A DNA stretch of 64,000 nucleotides from Bradyrhizobium sp. CSA207 (GTDB lineage: Bacteria; Pseudomonadota; Alphaproteobacteria; Rhizobiales; Xanthobacteraceae). Under the pieces are notes generated by a model. It ran no database searches, was not told the DNA's origin, and was given only the letters and a program-made list of their open reading frames with translations. This document shows, in pieces, positions 33,326 to 42,172 of the stretch; position 1 is the stretch's first letter; every line of letters begins with the position of its first letter. The translations under genes were made by a program, and so were the position numbers. The stretch is from NCBI RefSeq assembly GCF_029051685.1, contig NZ_JAACFT010000019.1:1-64000 (forward strand), written 5' to 3'.

Positions 33326-34642
33326 CTAGTTCTTCTCGATCCTTATGACCTGCGGCCGTCCGCTGATCACCTTGTCGCGCTGCACGGCCGCGAGTGCGCG
33401 GCGCACGGCGTCCTCATGCGTTGCGTAGGTGATCAGGATGACGGGCACGGGCACCGCCTTGCCATTTGCCGGAGCGGCGCCGCCATTGGGATGACGCTGC
33501 ACGATCGACTCGATCGAAATCTTCTGTTCGGCAAGCCGGGTCGCGATCGCGGCCGCCGTGCCCGGGAAATCGCGCGCCAGCAGGCGGATGTAGTAGCCGC
33601 CCTCGTGCCGCTCCATCGGCGCCTTTTTTGTGTCGCACAGATGCGAGATCGGCCGGCCGAACGGATTGGCGCGGATACCGCGCGCGACGTCGGCGATGTC
33701 GGCAACGACCGCGGATGCGGTGGCCGCTCCCCCGGCACCCGGGCCGACCAGCGTAATCGGCGGAATGCCCTCGCCGTCGATCGTGACCGCATTGGTGACA
33801 CCCATCACCTGCGCGATCGAGGAGGATTTTGGAACCATGGTCGGATGCACGCGCTGCTCGATGCCCGTGGCGGTGCGCACGGCAACGCCGAGCAGCTTGA
33901 CGCGGTAGCCGAGATCCGCGGCGGCGCGCAAATCTTCCGGCGCGATGGAGGAGATACCTTCGACATACACCGCGCTTTGAGCAACTTTCGTGCCGAAGGC
34001 AAGGCTGGCGAGAATGGCGAGCTTTTGTGCGGTATCGTGGCCGTCGACGTCGAAGGACGGATCGGCCTCGGCATAGCCGAGCCGCTGCGCATCCTTCAGA
34101 CATTCGGCGAAGGACAGGCCCTCCTGCTCCATCCGGGTCAGGATGTAATTGCAGGTGCCGTTGAGGATGCCGTAGACGCGGTTGATGCCGGTTCCCGCAA
34201 GACCTTCGCGCAACGTTTTGATGACGGGGATTGCGGCGCCGACCGCTGCCTCGAAATTCAGCGCGCCGCCGTGCTTTTCAGCGGCTTTTGCCAGTTTGAG
34301 CCCGTGCTTGGCGAGCAGCGCCTTGTTGGCGGTGACGACGGACTTGCCGGCGTTGAGCGCGGCTTCGACCGCGGAGAGCGCAGGATCGCCGGCACCGCCC
34401 ATCAGTTCGACGAAACAGTCGATGCCGGGATGCGTGGCCAGCGCCATCGGATCCCGGGCCCATTCGACATCGCGCAGATCGAGGCTACGCTTCTTCGCCT
34501 TCGAGCGCGCGGTGACCGCGACGACACGAATGCCGCGTCCGCTGCGGCCTGCGAGCACGCGGGCTTGCGTTTCAATCAAACGGACAACTTCGGCGCCCAC
34601 GGTGCCGAGCCCCGCTATGCCCACTTTCAGGGGTGCGACCAT
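33326..34642 (-). CDS. hom: Homoserine dehydrogenase
   Basis: Reduces aspartate semialdehyde to homoserine, the branch point to threonine and methionine. 438 residues: NAD(P) motif GIAGLGTVG, ANKALLAKHG, NGTCNYIL, substrate region LGYAEADPSFDVDGHDTAQK and a C-terminal ACT domain (about 350-435, GGYYIRLLARDFPG) expected to confer threonine feedback. 29 bases after the aminotransferase gene, so the two probably form one operon with glpX as possible extension. Confidence 0.96.
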   Translation of the reverse strand: MVAPLKVGIAGLGTVGAEVVRLIETQARVLAGRSGRGIRVVAVTARSKAKKRSLDLRDVEWARDPMALATHPGIDCFVELMGGAGDPALSAVEAALNAGKSVVTANKALLAKHGLKLAKAAEKHGGALNFEAAVGAAIPVIKTLREGLAGTGINRVYGILNGTCNYILTRMEQEGLSFAECLKDAQRLGYAEADPSFDVDGHDTAQKLAILASLAFGTKVAQSAVYVEGISSIAPEDLRAAADLGYRVKLLGVAVRTATGIEQRVHPTMVPKSSSIAQVMGVTNAVTIDGEGIPPITLVGPGAGGAATASAVVADIADVARGIRANPFGRPISHLCDTKKAPMERHEGGYYIRLLARDFPGTAAAIATRLAEQKISIESIVQRHPNGGAAPANGKAVPVPVILITYATHEDAVRRALAAVQRDKVISGRPQVIRIEKN

Positions 34643-34671
34643 GATGCTTTTAGAAAACCTGTCGAAGAGAA

Positions 34672-35892
34672 TTAACGCCGGTTGGCGAGCGGAACGACGT
34701 TGTGCAACGTTTCGATGCCGCTTTCAAGGAAGCGGCGCACGCCGCGCGCGGCCTGCCTGATCCGTTGCTCGTTTTCCACCATGGCGATGCGGACATATCC
34801 TTCGCCATGTTCGCCGAAGCCGACGCCGGGCGAGACCACGACGCCGGATTTCTCCACCATCAGGGTCGCGAACTGCATGCTGCCGACGCTGCGGAAGGCT
34901 TCCGGCAACGGCGCCCAGGCGAACATCGAGGCGTCCGGCGGCGGGATCTCCCAGCCGGCGCGGCCGAACGACTCCACCAGCGCGTCGCGGCGCTTGCGGT
35001 AGGTGTCGCGCATCTCCTTGATGCAATCGTCAGGGCCGTTCAGCGCGGCGGTCGCTGCGACCTGGATCGGCGTGAAGGCGCCGTAGTCCAGATAGGATTT
35101 GACGCGCCCGAGTGCTGCAATGACGCGCTCGTTGCCGACCGCAAAGCCCATGCGCCAGCCGGCCATCGAATAGGTCTTCGACATCGAAGTGAACTCGACG
35201 GCGACGTCGATCGCGCCGGGCACCTGGAGCACCGAGGGCGGCGGGTTGTTCTCGTCGAAATAGACTTCGGCGTAAGCGAGATCGGACAGGATCAGGATCT
35301 CGTGCTTCTTCGCGAACGCGACGAGGTCCTTGTAGAAGTCGAGGCTCGCGACATATGCGGTCGGGTTCGAGGGGTAGCACACCACCAGCGCCAGCGGCTT
35401 CGGGATCGAGTGCACGATCGCCCGCTCCACCGCCTCGAAGAACTGCGGTGTCGGTTCCGACGGGACCGAGCGGATCACGCCGCCCGCCATCAAAAAGCCG
35501 AAGGCGTGAATCGGGTAGCTCGGGTTCGGACACAGGATGACGTCGCCTGGCGCGGTGATCGCCTGCGCCACGTTGGCAAAGCCCTCCTTGGAGCCGAGCG
35601 TCGCCACCACCTGGGTGTCCGGGTTGAGCTTCACGCCGAAGCGGCGGGCGTAATAGCCGGCCTGGGCCCGGCGCAGTCCGGGGATGCCGCGGGAGGCCGA
35701 GTAGCGGTCGGTGCGCGGCTTGCCGAGGGTCTCCTTGAGCTTCTCCAGCACGTGCGCCGGTGCCGGCAAGTCCGGATTGCCCATGCCGAGGTCGATGATG
35801 TCGGCGCCGGCATTCCGTGCGGCGGCCTTGGCCCGGTTGACCTGCTCGAACACGTAAGGCGGAAGGCGGCGGATGCGGTAAAACTCTTCCAT
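34672..35892 (-). CDS. Class I/II aminotransferase, AlaC-type (alanine or LL-diaminopimelate aminotransferase group)
   Basis: 406 residues, PLP enzyme. NPDLPAP, LGSKEGFANVAQA, YPSNPTAYVA and the PLP lysine in SMSKTYSMAGWRMG are visible. Length and N-terminus (MEEFYRIRRLPPYVFEQVN) match E. coli AlaC, a glutamate-pyruvate aminotransferase; many databases name such proteins LL-diaminopimelate aminotransferase. ATG at 35892 is preferred because AGAGAG is upstream; longer frames run into the leader hairpin. First gene before hom, fitting aspartate-family or alanine metabolism. Confidence 0.88.
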   Translation of the reverse strand: MEEFYRIRRLPPYVFEQVNRAKAAARNAGADIIDLGMGNPDLPAPAHVLEKLKETLGKPRTDRYSASRGIPGLRRAQAGYYARRFGVKLNPDTQVVATLGSKEGFANVAQAITAPGDVILCPNPSYPIHAFGFLMAGGVIRSVPSEPTPQFFEAVERAIVHSIPKPLALVVCYPSNPTAYVASLDFYKDLVAFAKKHEILILSDLAYAEVYFDENNPPPSVLQVPGAIDVAVEFTSMSKTYSMAGWRMGFAVGNERVIAALGRVKSYLDYGAFTPIQVAATAALNGPDDCIKEMRDTYRKRRDALVESFGRAGWEIPPPDASMFAWAPLPEAFRSVGSMQFATLMVEKSGVVVSPGVGFGEHGEGYVRIAMVENEQRIRQAARGVRRFLESGIETLHNVVPLANRR

Positions 35893-35932
35893 GGCTCTCT
35901 GGGCTCCGGGCAACCGGTCTGGACAGAAACGA

Positions 35933-36064
35933 AAGGGCCGTGACGGCCCCTTGAAAGGCACCCGGCACCTGGGCGAAAATACCTCTACATCAAAGGCCTA
36001 GAGCCATTTTCGGCGACAAGGGCTGAACTCCTTCGCCCCAACTCTCGGCTGAACTCAGGCCTTT
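35933..36064 (-). promoter_or_regulatory. Structured leader with terminator-like hairpin before the aminotransferase-hom operon
   Basis: Read on the minus strand: AAAGGCCT (36064-36057) pairs with AGGCCTTT (35999-35992), enclosing nested AGCC/GGCT, GGCGA/TCGCC and AAGG/CCTT pairings, a stem-loop of about 72 bases. About 40 bases later comes a GC hairpin (35952-35933; AAGGGGCCG TCA CGGCCCTT with one bulged G) followed by TTCGTTT, 41 bases before the start codon. Structure plus intrinsic-terminator-like hairpin right before a gene suggests an attenuator or riboswitch; it could also be just a terminator of the lipoprotein gene. Confidence 0.4.
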
Positions 36065-36138
36065 TTAGCACGGTGTGGCGGGGGCGCCAGCGATTACCTT
36101 GCAGCGCCCCAACTGGCGTCTTTACCTGGCGCCTTCGT

Positions 36139-36444
36139 TTACTTGGCGTCCTTGGCGGCGGTGGCCTGGCGGTCGCGCGCCGCCGCAAGCTCGGCCTCGA
36201 TCTTGGCGCGCTGATCCGGCGGGATGACTGCTTGATCACGGTCCGGCGGCAGATCGTGCACCGGCAAATAGGAGCCGGGCTCCTTGGGGTGCGCCTGCGC
36301 ATCGGCAGGCGTAAGGTCGGCAAGCTGACTCGAACAGCCGCCCAGCGCCACCGCCGCGATCAGCAGTGCGCAGCAGGCAAGCCGCGTCTTTTGCAGGTCC
36401 CTCAACGCCAACACTTGGGAAATCCCCACCTCGTCCCAACGCAA
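36139..36444 (-). CDS. Small lipoprotein
   Basis: 101 residues at most. A hydrophobic signal (ACCALLIAAVALGGC) ends in a lipobox LGGC followed by SS, so a lipidated protein sorted to the outer membrane or periplasmic face. The mature part is Pro/Asp rich and ends in a charged helix (RAKIEAELAAARDRQATAAKDAK). The true start may be shorter than the ATG at 36444. Function unknown. Confidence 0.7.
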   Translation of the reverse strand: MRWDEVGISQVLALRDLQKTRLACCALLIAAVALGGCSSQLADLTPADAQAHPKEPGSYLPVHDLPPDRDQAVIPPDQRAKIEAELAAARDRQATAAKDAK

Positions 36445-36667
36445 GGCTGCCGGACCTTAACCCAACAACCCGTCCAAGCTCAAACCATTGTGCCCAAAAA
36501 TGGTGCGAGCGAGAAATCATCCGGCGTCCATCAACCCGGTCGGTGCGGCTTGATTGTGACGGAACCAAGAAACTTTGTCGCAGTGCAGCACATCTTCGAG
36601 AGTGTTTAACGCCAAACGTGCGAGCTTCGCGGTGACGAATACGGAATGAATCGTTACTGTTCTGCTC

Positions 36668-38476
36668 ATGAGTACCGCCACCACCGACACGCCCAAGTCA
36701 GAGACGAAGTTCAATGCGGAAGCCTTCGCGATGAATGTTGCGCGGGCGATGGAGAGCGGAGGCAAGGCGCTCGCCGCTTACCTGAAGCCGCGCGAGAGCG
36801 GCGAGGTGCAGGATCGCCCGCCGGCCGAGCTCACCGAGGTCATCAAGACCTTCACGTCGGTCGCCGAATACTGGCTGTCGGACAGTACGCGCTCGTCCGA
36901 TCTCCAGACCAAGCTCGCCAAGGACTATCTCGACCTCTGGGGTTCGGCGGCGCGGCGCATGGCCGGCGAGGACGCTCCGCCCGCGATCGCGCCCTCGCCG
37001 CGCGACAAGCGCTTCGCCGATCCGGAATGGAAGTCGAACCAGTTCTTCGATTTCGTGATGCAGCTCTATCTGCTCACGACCAAATGGGCGCAGGAGCTGG
37101 TCCGCGACGCCGAGGGGCTCGATCCAAAGACCCGCCGCAAGGCGGAGTTCTACATCCAGCAGGTCACCAACGCGCTGTCGCCGTCGAATTTCGTTCTGAC
37201 CAATCCGGAAGTGCTGCGCGAGACGGTCGCAACGTCCGGCGACAATCTCGCGCGCGGCCTGAAGATGCTTGCCGAGGATATCGCTGCCGGCAAGGGCATG
37301 CTGAAGATCCGCCAGTCCGATCCGGACAACCTCGTCGTCGGCGTCAACATGGCGACGACGCCCGGCAAGGTGATCTACCAGAACGAGATGATGCAGCTGA
37401 TCCAGTATGCGCCGACGACGGAGAAGGTGCTACGCACGCCGCTGCTGATCGTGCCGCCGTGGATCAACAAGTTCTATATCCTCGATCTCAAGCCGGAAAA
37501 ATCCTACATCAAGTGGTGCGTCGACCAGGGCATCACCGTGTTCGTGATCTCATGGGTCAATCCCGACAAGGGGCTCGGCAGCAAAAGCTGGGAAGACTAC
37601 ATGAAGGAAGGCGTGCTCACGGCGATGGACGTCATCGAGCGCGCGACCGGTGAGTTGAAGGTGCACACCGCCGGCTATTGCGTCGGCGGCACGATGCTCG
37701 CGACCACGCTGGCCTGGCTCGCCGAGAAGCGCCGCCAGCGCGTCAGCTCCGCGACGTTCTTTGCCGCACAAGTGGACTTCACCCATGCCGGCGACCTTCT
37801 CGTCTTCGTCGACGAGGATCAGATCGCAGCCCTCGAGCAGGACATGAAGGCGGCCGGCGTGCTCGAAGGCTCCAAGATGGCGATGGCCTTCAACATGCTG
37901 CGCTCCAACGACCTGATCTGGTCCTACGTCGTCAGTAATTACCTCAAGGGCCAGCAGCCGAGCGCGTTCGACCTGCTACACTGGAATTCGGACGCAACGC
38001 GCATGACCGCGTCGAACCATTCCTATTACCTGCGCAACTGCTATCTGGAGAACCGGCTGTCCACCGGCACGATGGTGCTCGACAACACCCTGCTCGATCT
38101 CTCCAAAGTCATGGTGCCCGTCTACAATCTCGCCACCCGCGAAGACCACATCGCGCCGGCCGAGTCGGTGCTTTATGGCTCGCAGTTCTTCGGCGGTCCG
38201 GTGAAATATGTGCTGTCCGGCTCGGGCCACATCGCCGGCGTGGTCAATCCGCCCGCGTCGAACAAATACCAGTACTGGACCAACGACAACGTCAAGGACG
38301 TCACCGTTGCCGAGTGGATGAAAGGCGCCGTCGAGCACAAGGGTTCATGGTGGCCGGACTGGCGCGAATGGCTCGGCGGAATCGATCCGGAGGAAGTCCC
38401 GGCACGCAGCGTCGGCAGCGAGGCGCTGCCCCCGATCGAGGACGCCCCCGGCAGCTATGTCAGGGTTCGCGCATAG
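36668..38476 (+). CDS. phaC: Class I poly(3-hydroxyalkanoate) synthase
   Basis: Polymerises (R)-3-hydroxyacyl-CoA into carbon-storage polyester granules. 602 residues. The lipase-like box is GYCVGG with catalytic Cys338, followed by Asp (REDHIAP) and His (GSGHIAGVVNPP). IVPPWINKFYILDL upstream of the Cys is family-typical. phaA, phaB and phaR are not in the window; single phaC loci are common in Bradyrhizobium. Confidence 0.96.
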   Translation: MSTATTDTPKSETKFNAEAFAMNVARAMESGGKALAAYLKPRESGEVQDRPPAELTEVIKTFTSVAEYWLSDSTRSSDLQTKLAKDYLDLWGSAARRMAGEDAPPAIAPSPRDKRFADPEWKSNQFFDFVMQLYLLTTKWAQELVRDAEGLDPKTRRKAEFYIQQVTNALSPSNFVLTNPEVLRETVATSGDNLARGLKMLAEDIAAGKGMLKIRQSDPDNLVVGVNMATTPGKVIYQNEMMQLIQYAPTTEKVLRTPLLIVPPWINKFYILDLKPEKSYIKWCVDQGITVFVISWVNPDKGLGSKSWEDYMKEGVLTAMDVIERATGELKVHTAGYCVGGTMLATTLAWLAEKRRQRVSSATFFAAQVDFTHAGDLLVFVDEDQIAALEQDMKAAGVLEGSKMAMAFNMLRSNDLIWSYVVSNYLKGQQPSAFDLLHWNSDATRMTASNHSYYLRNCYLENRLSTGTMVLDNTLLDLSKVMVPVYNLATREDHIAPAESVLYGSQFFGGPVKYVLSGSGHIAGVVNPPASNKYQYWTNDNVKDVTVAEWMKGAVEHKGSWWPDWREWLGGIDPEEVPARSVGSEALPPIEDAPGSYVRVRA

Positions 38477-38542
38477 CGGAATCTTCCGCAGCTTCGTATA
38501 AGCTCCACTCTTGCGACGGCGATTAAACGAGGGGACCGGGTT

Positions 38543-38941
38543 ATGACGCGTGAATTGTTCTGGCTGACACTGACTGTGATCCTGACCGGAATCCTTTGGA
38601 TTCCCTACACCATCAACCGCTACCAGGTCCGAGGTCTCAGTGGCGCGTTGGCCAATCCCTCGCGCGGCGACAAGCCCCAGGCGGACTGGGCGAACCGCCT
38701 GATGTTCGCGCATGACAACGCGGTGGAGAACCTCGTGCTGTTCGCGCCGCTGGTACTGATCCTGAATGCGATCGACTATTCCACGAAATGGACTGTGCTC
38801 GCCTGCGCGGTTTACTTCTGGTCACGCCTCGCGCATCTGATCGTCTATGCGCTGGGGATCCCGGTTTTCCGCACCCTGGCCTTCACCGTCGGCTTCCTGG
38901 CGCAAGCCGTGCTGGCGCTGGCGATTTTCAAGGTGTTTTGA
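38543..38941 (+). CDS. MAPEG-family membrane protein
   Basis: 132 residues, four membrane helices. The family signature around WANRLMFAHDNAVENLVLFAPLVLI (helix 2, acidic Glu-Asn) is present. MAPEG members include microsomal glutathione transferases; in bacteria the role is mostly unknown. It follows phaC by 66 bases with GAGGGGACC upstream of its ATG. Confidence 0.85.
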   Translation: MTRELFWLTLTVILTGILWIPYTINRYQVRGLSGALANPSRGDKPQADWANRLMFAHDNAVENLVLFAPLVLILNAIDYSTKWTVLACAVYFWSRLAHLIVYALGIPVFRTLAFTVGFLAQAVLALAIFKVF

Positions 38942-38960
38942 CGCTTCTTCTTCCCCTGGC

Positions 38961-39076
38961 CATCGCGAGGAGTTCGCGACAAAATTGCGTAGCAATTTTG
39001 CGCTGAAGCGACGAAGAAATCCAGACCGCTTCTGCGCGGAACATTTCTGGATTGCTTCGCTTCGCTCGCAATGACG
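38961..39076. repeat. Dispersed palindromic repeat, family B, copy 1
   Basis: Imperfect long palindrome: GCGAGGAG...GCGACAAAATTGCG at one end and GGATTGCTTCGCTTCGCTC...GCAATGACG at the other. A reversed copy sits at 55634-55750. It fills the gap between the MAPEG and argC genes, which converge. Confidence 0.8.
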
Positions 39077-39097
39077 GAAAATGAAGGAGCGGCTCGG

Positions 39098-40081
39098 CTA
39101 CTCCTCCGGCAATCCCAGCATCAGCCGCATGTTCTGCACGGCCGCTCCGGAAGCACCCTTGCCGAGATTGTCGAGCCGGGCCACCAGCACCGCCTGGTGA
39201 TATTTGTCGCTGGCGAAGACGTAGAGCTCGAGCTGATTGGTCTCGTTCAGCGCCTCCGGCTCGAGCCGGCCGCCCTTGGTCGCCTCGTTTTGAAGCGGCA
39301 TCACCGAGACGTATTTCGAGCCGGAGTAGCGTTTTGCCAGCGCGGCCTGCAGGTCCAAACCACTGGGCTTGCCGGGCAGCGTGTCCAGCTGGAGCGGCAC
39401 GGAGACCAGCATGCCCTGCCGGTAGTTGCCGACGGAGGGAATGAAGATCGGCCGCCGCGTCAGGTTCGAATAAAGCTGCATCTCCGGCAGATGCTTGTGC
39501 TCGAAGCCGAGGCCGTAGAGCTCGAAGGACGGCGCGCTGCCGTCTTCAAAGCTCGCGATCATCGACTTGCCGCCGCCGGAATAGCCGCTCACCGCATTGA
39601 CCGTGACGGGATAGTCCTGCGGCAGCAGGCCGGCATCGACGATCGGCCGCAGCAGCGCGATCGCGCCGGTCGGATAGCAGCCGGGATTGGAGACCTTTTT
39701 CGCCGCCTTGATCTTGCCGGCCTGGTCCGGCGTCAACTCCGGAAAGCCGTAGGCCCAATCCGGTGCGACCCGGTACGCGGTCGAGGCGTCCAGCACCTTC
39801 GGGCCCGACGGCCCCATGCTGTCGATGAGCGCGACCGTTTCCTTGGCAGCGTCATCCGGCAGGCAGAGGATGACGAGATCCACCTCCTCCATCAGCGCCT
39901 TCTTGGCCGCGGGGTCCTTGCGCTTGTCGTCGGCAATCGTCTTCACCGCGACGTCACCCTGGAGCTTGAGCCGCTCGTTGATGCCGAGGCCGGTGGTGCC
40001 GGAGCCGCCATCGACGAAGACAGTGGCGGGCTTGGTGTTAGCGCCCCTGGTCGGTGCTTGCTTGGTATCAGTGAGGCTCAT
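39098..40081 (-). CDS. argC: N-acetyl-gamma-glutamyl-phosphate reductase
   Basis: NADPH-dependent third step of arginine synthesis. 327 residues. GGSGTTGLGI at the N-terminus binds NADPH; the catalytic cysteine is Cys135 in SNPGCYPTGA; His in FEHKHLPEM. Length and sequence suit the shorter type (about 310-330). The ATG overlaps the stop of the preceding PaiB-like gene (ATGA), which is an unusual partner. Confidence 0.94.
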   Translation of the reverse strand: MSLTDTKQAPTRGANTKPATVFVDGGSGTTGLGINERLKLQGDVAVKTIADDKRKDPAAKKALMEEVDLVILCLPDDAAKETVALIDSMGPSGPKVLDASTAYRVAPDWAYGFPELTPDQAGKIKAAKKVSNPGCYPTGAIALLRPIVDAGLLPQDYPVTVNAVSGYSGGGKSMIASFEDGSAPSFELYGLGFEHKHLPEMQLYSNLTRRPIFIPSVGNYRQGMLVSVPLQLDTLPGKPSGLDLQAALAKRYSGSKYVSVMPLQNEATKGGRLEPEALNETNQLELYVFASDKYHQAVLVARLDNLGKGASGAAVQNMRLMLGLPEE

Positions 40082-40746
40082 GGCACGCTCCTTTCGAGCT
40101 TGTTGCTTTCGTCCGCGAAGGCTTCCGGCCTCACGTCCTGCATCAGTTGCGCGATCTCCCTGGCGTCGGCATGGGCTTGTGCACCGAGCGCATTGGCGAT
40201 CGCCGTATAGTCGGCGTCGGATTTATGCTGGTTGAGCTTGAAGCTGCCTTCGACCTCTTCAACCGTCATGACCAGACCCACGATCGCCTTCTTCATTGCT
40301 TCCAGCCGGCCGGCCGTCATCTTCGCCGACGTCCACGGCTTCTTCGGCGGCAGCCAGGTCTCGAACTTGTCGCTGAGCACCTCGATCTGCACCGACAGCT
40401 CGTCGTCCGACAACAGCCTGACCGGTCCGCTCAGGTGGACCGACTGGTAGAGCCAGGTCGGCACCTGATCCGGCGAGACGTACCAATCGGGCGATACATA
40501 GGCATCGGGACCGTTGACCGCGAGCAGCCAGGCGGTCGCGCCGTCCGCAAGCTTTAGCAGCGGATTGTGACGGGCAAGATGAAAGGCGGCGTGCGGCGTG
40601 CCGTCAGCGGCATAAGCCAGGTAGAACGGAAGCGGCGAGGCGACCGGCTTGTGGCCATCGAAGGCGCACATGGTGCCGAAGCCGCGCTCATTGGCGAATT
40701 TCAGGCTCGCGGCGCGGTCCTGCTTGAAAAAGGGTGGTGTGTACAT
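40078..40746 (-). CDS. FMN-binding PaiB-family protein
   Basis: 222 residues. PaiB family: YTPPFFKQDRAASLKFANERGFG, HLARHNPLL and the C-terminal GSFKLNQHKSDADY are characteristic. Members bind FMN; Bacillus PaiB represses sporulation and protease genes, and others are polyamine-related. It is translationally coupled to argC by a 4-base overlap, so a link with arginine or polyamine metabolism is possible but not shown. Confidence 0.9.
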   Translation of the reverse strand: MYTPPFFKQDRAASLKFANERGFGTMCAFDGHKPVASPLPFYLAYAADGTPHAAFHLARHNPLLKLADGATAWLLAVNGPDAYVSPDWYVSPDQVPTWLYQSVHLSGPVRLLSDDELSVQIEVLSDKFETWLPPKKPWTSAKMTAGRLEAMKKAIVGLVMTVEEVEGSFKLNQHKSDADYTAIANALGAQAHADAREIAQLMQDVRPEAFADESNKLERSVP

Positions 40747-41112
40747 CGTGGTCTCCTGCTGGGCCTCCTCGGGGGACCGCCGGATCAGATCGCGCTGACA
40801 GGAGAGAGAATGCCGCGGATCGGATCCAGCGGCAAAGACGATGATCTCAAACGCGATCGACCGCCCAAACCGCTAAGCTGCGGCGGCGGCGACGGGCGAA
40901 CAGGATGGTCGCGGCGTTGATCATGACGCGCGGCTATACGGCCGGCGGGTTCCGGGGTCAAGTCCAAACCAATCGGGCGTGACGGCAGGATGCCGCACCC
41001 GATGTCATCAGGTTGCAGAGGAATTTCCACTAGCAATGGGGGTTTCGGAAAAAGGCCGACGCGCCACAGCCCGCCGGCCCGTGCCTCTCGCAACCCAGCC
41101 CAGGACATCGCC
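40747..41112. other. Divergent intergenic region, about 370 bases
   Basis: Contains promoters of the PaiB/argC pair (minus) and of the metallo-hydrolase (plus). A 25-codon minus-strand frame (40847-40924) begins MINAATILFARRRRR; I could not judge if it is real. No terminator or strong palindrome noticed. Confidence 0.4.
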
Positions 41113-42108
41113 ATGACCGAGATCACCCGTCGCGCAACGCTAGCCGGCGCCGCCGCCTCCGCGCTCCTGCCTTTCGTGAAGACGTCGTCCGCGAACGCCG
41201 CAGCACCTCCGGCCGCCGCACAGAATGCGAGCTTCTACCGCTACAATGTCGGCACCCACCAGGTCACGGTGGTCTGCGATGGCGTCACCACGGTCAACCT
41301 GCCCGACAATTACGCAGCCGGTGCCAGCAAGGACGACATCAACAAGATCTTCGCCGAGAACCATCTGCCGACCGATAAGGTCACGCACACCTTCAATCCT
41401 GTTGTCGTCAACACCGGGCCCAAGCTGGTCGTCATCGACACCGGTCTCGGCGCCGACCAGTTCGCGCAGACCAAGGGCAAGGTCGGCCAGTTCCACAACA
41501 ATCTCGCAGCCGCCGGCATCGACCGCGCGGCCGTCGACACCGTCATCATCTCCCATTTTCACGGCGATCACATCAACGGCCTGCTCTCTGCCGAGAACAA
41601 GCCCGCCTTCCCCAACGCCGAGATCATGGTGCCGGCGGTGGAATGGAAGTTCTGGATGGACGACGGCGAGATGAGCAAGGGGATTGGCAATCCCATTCTC
41701 GAGAGCAACTTCAAGAACATCCGCCGTGTGTTCGACGCGCTCGGCCGCAAGGTCACGCAATACGAGTCCGGCAAGGAGGTCGCGCCCGGCATCACCTCGG
41801 TGGCGAGCCCCGGCCATACGCCGGGCCACAACTCCTTCGTCGTCGCCTCCGGCTCGGAGAAGGTGCTGGTGCAGGTGGATATCACCGCTGGCGCGGCGTT
41901 CCTCTTCGTCAAGCATCCCGAGTGGAACATCGCCTCCGACGTCGACAAGCCGCTGGCGCAGGAGACCCGGCGCAAGCTCTACGACATGGCAATCGCCGAG
42001 AAGATGCCGATCCAGGCCTTCCACGCCGCCTTCCCCGGTCTCGTCCGCGTCGAAAAGGACGGCTCGGGCTATCGCTGGATCCCGTCGATCTGGAATGCCT
42101 CGCTTTAG
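41113..42108 (+). CDS. Tat-exported metallo-beta-lactamase-fold hydrolase
   Basis: 331 residues. Twin-arginine signal (EITRRATLAGAAASALLP, cleavage near AAA at 40). Zinc motif HxHxDH as HFHGDH, then GHTPGHNS. Final block FHAAFPG resembles quorum-quenching and alkylsulfatase-like members, but the substrate is unknown. Export through Tat suggests the metal centre is loaded in the cytoplasm. Start ATG at 41113. Confidence 0.88.
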   Translation: MTEITRRATLAGAAASALLPFVKTSSANAAAPPAAAQNASFYRYNVGTHQVTVVCDGVTTVNLPDNYAAGASKDDINKIFAENHLPTDKVTHTFNPVVVNTGPKLVVIDTGLGADQFAQTKGKVGQFHNNLAAAGIDRAAVDTVIISHFHGDHINGLLSAENKPAFPNAEIMVPAVEWKFWMDDGEMSKGIGNPILESNFKNIRRVFDALGRKVTQYESGKEVAPGITSVASPGHTPGHNSFVVASGSEKVLVQVDITAGAAFLFVKHPEWNIASDVDKPLAQETRRKLYDMAIAEKMPIQAFHAAFPGLVRVEKDGSGYRWIPSIWNASL

Positions 42109-42116
42109 GCGTCGTT

Positions 42117-42164
42117 TTACGCCCTGACCGGGTGGCCTTGTTACGCCCTGACCGGGTGGCCTTG
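42117..42164. repeat. Perfect 24-base tandem duplication
   Basis: TTACGCCCTGACCGGGTGGC and the next four bases (CTTG) occur at 42117-42140 and again, without gap, at 42141-42164. The unit lies directly between two genes converging end to end, just after the metallo-hydrolase stop. The inverted CCCGGTCA that follows could form a hairpin with either unit. Confidence 0.9.
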
Positions 42165-42172
42165 CCGCCCGG

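Noticed and set aside
36057..36110. GCTAAAAAGGCC on the minus strand, like the 3' strand of a SAM-II riboswitch
   Set aside because: The upstream hairpin GGGGCGC/GCGCCCC lacks the conserved SAM-II loop and the pairing partner for AAGG, so the full pseudoknot cannot be drawn.
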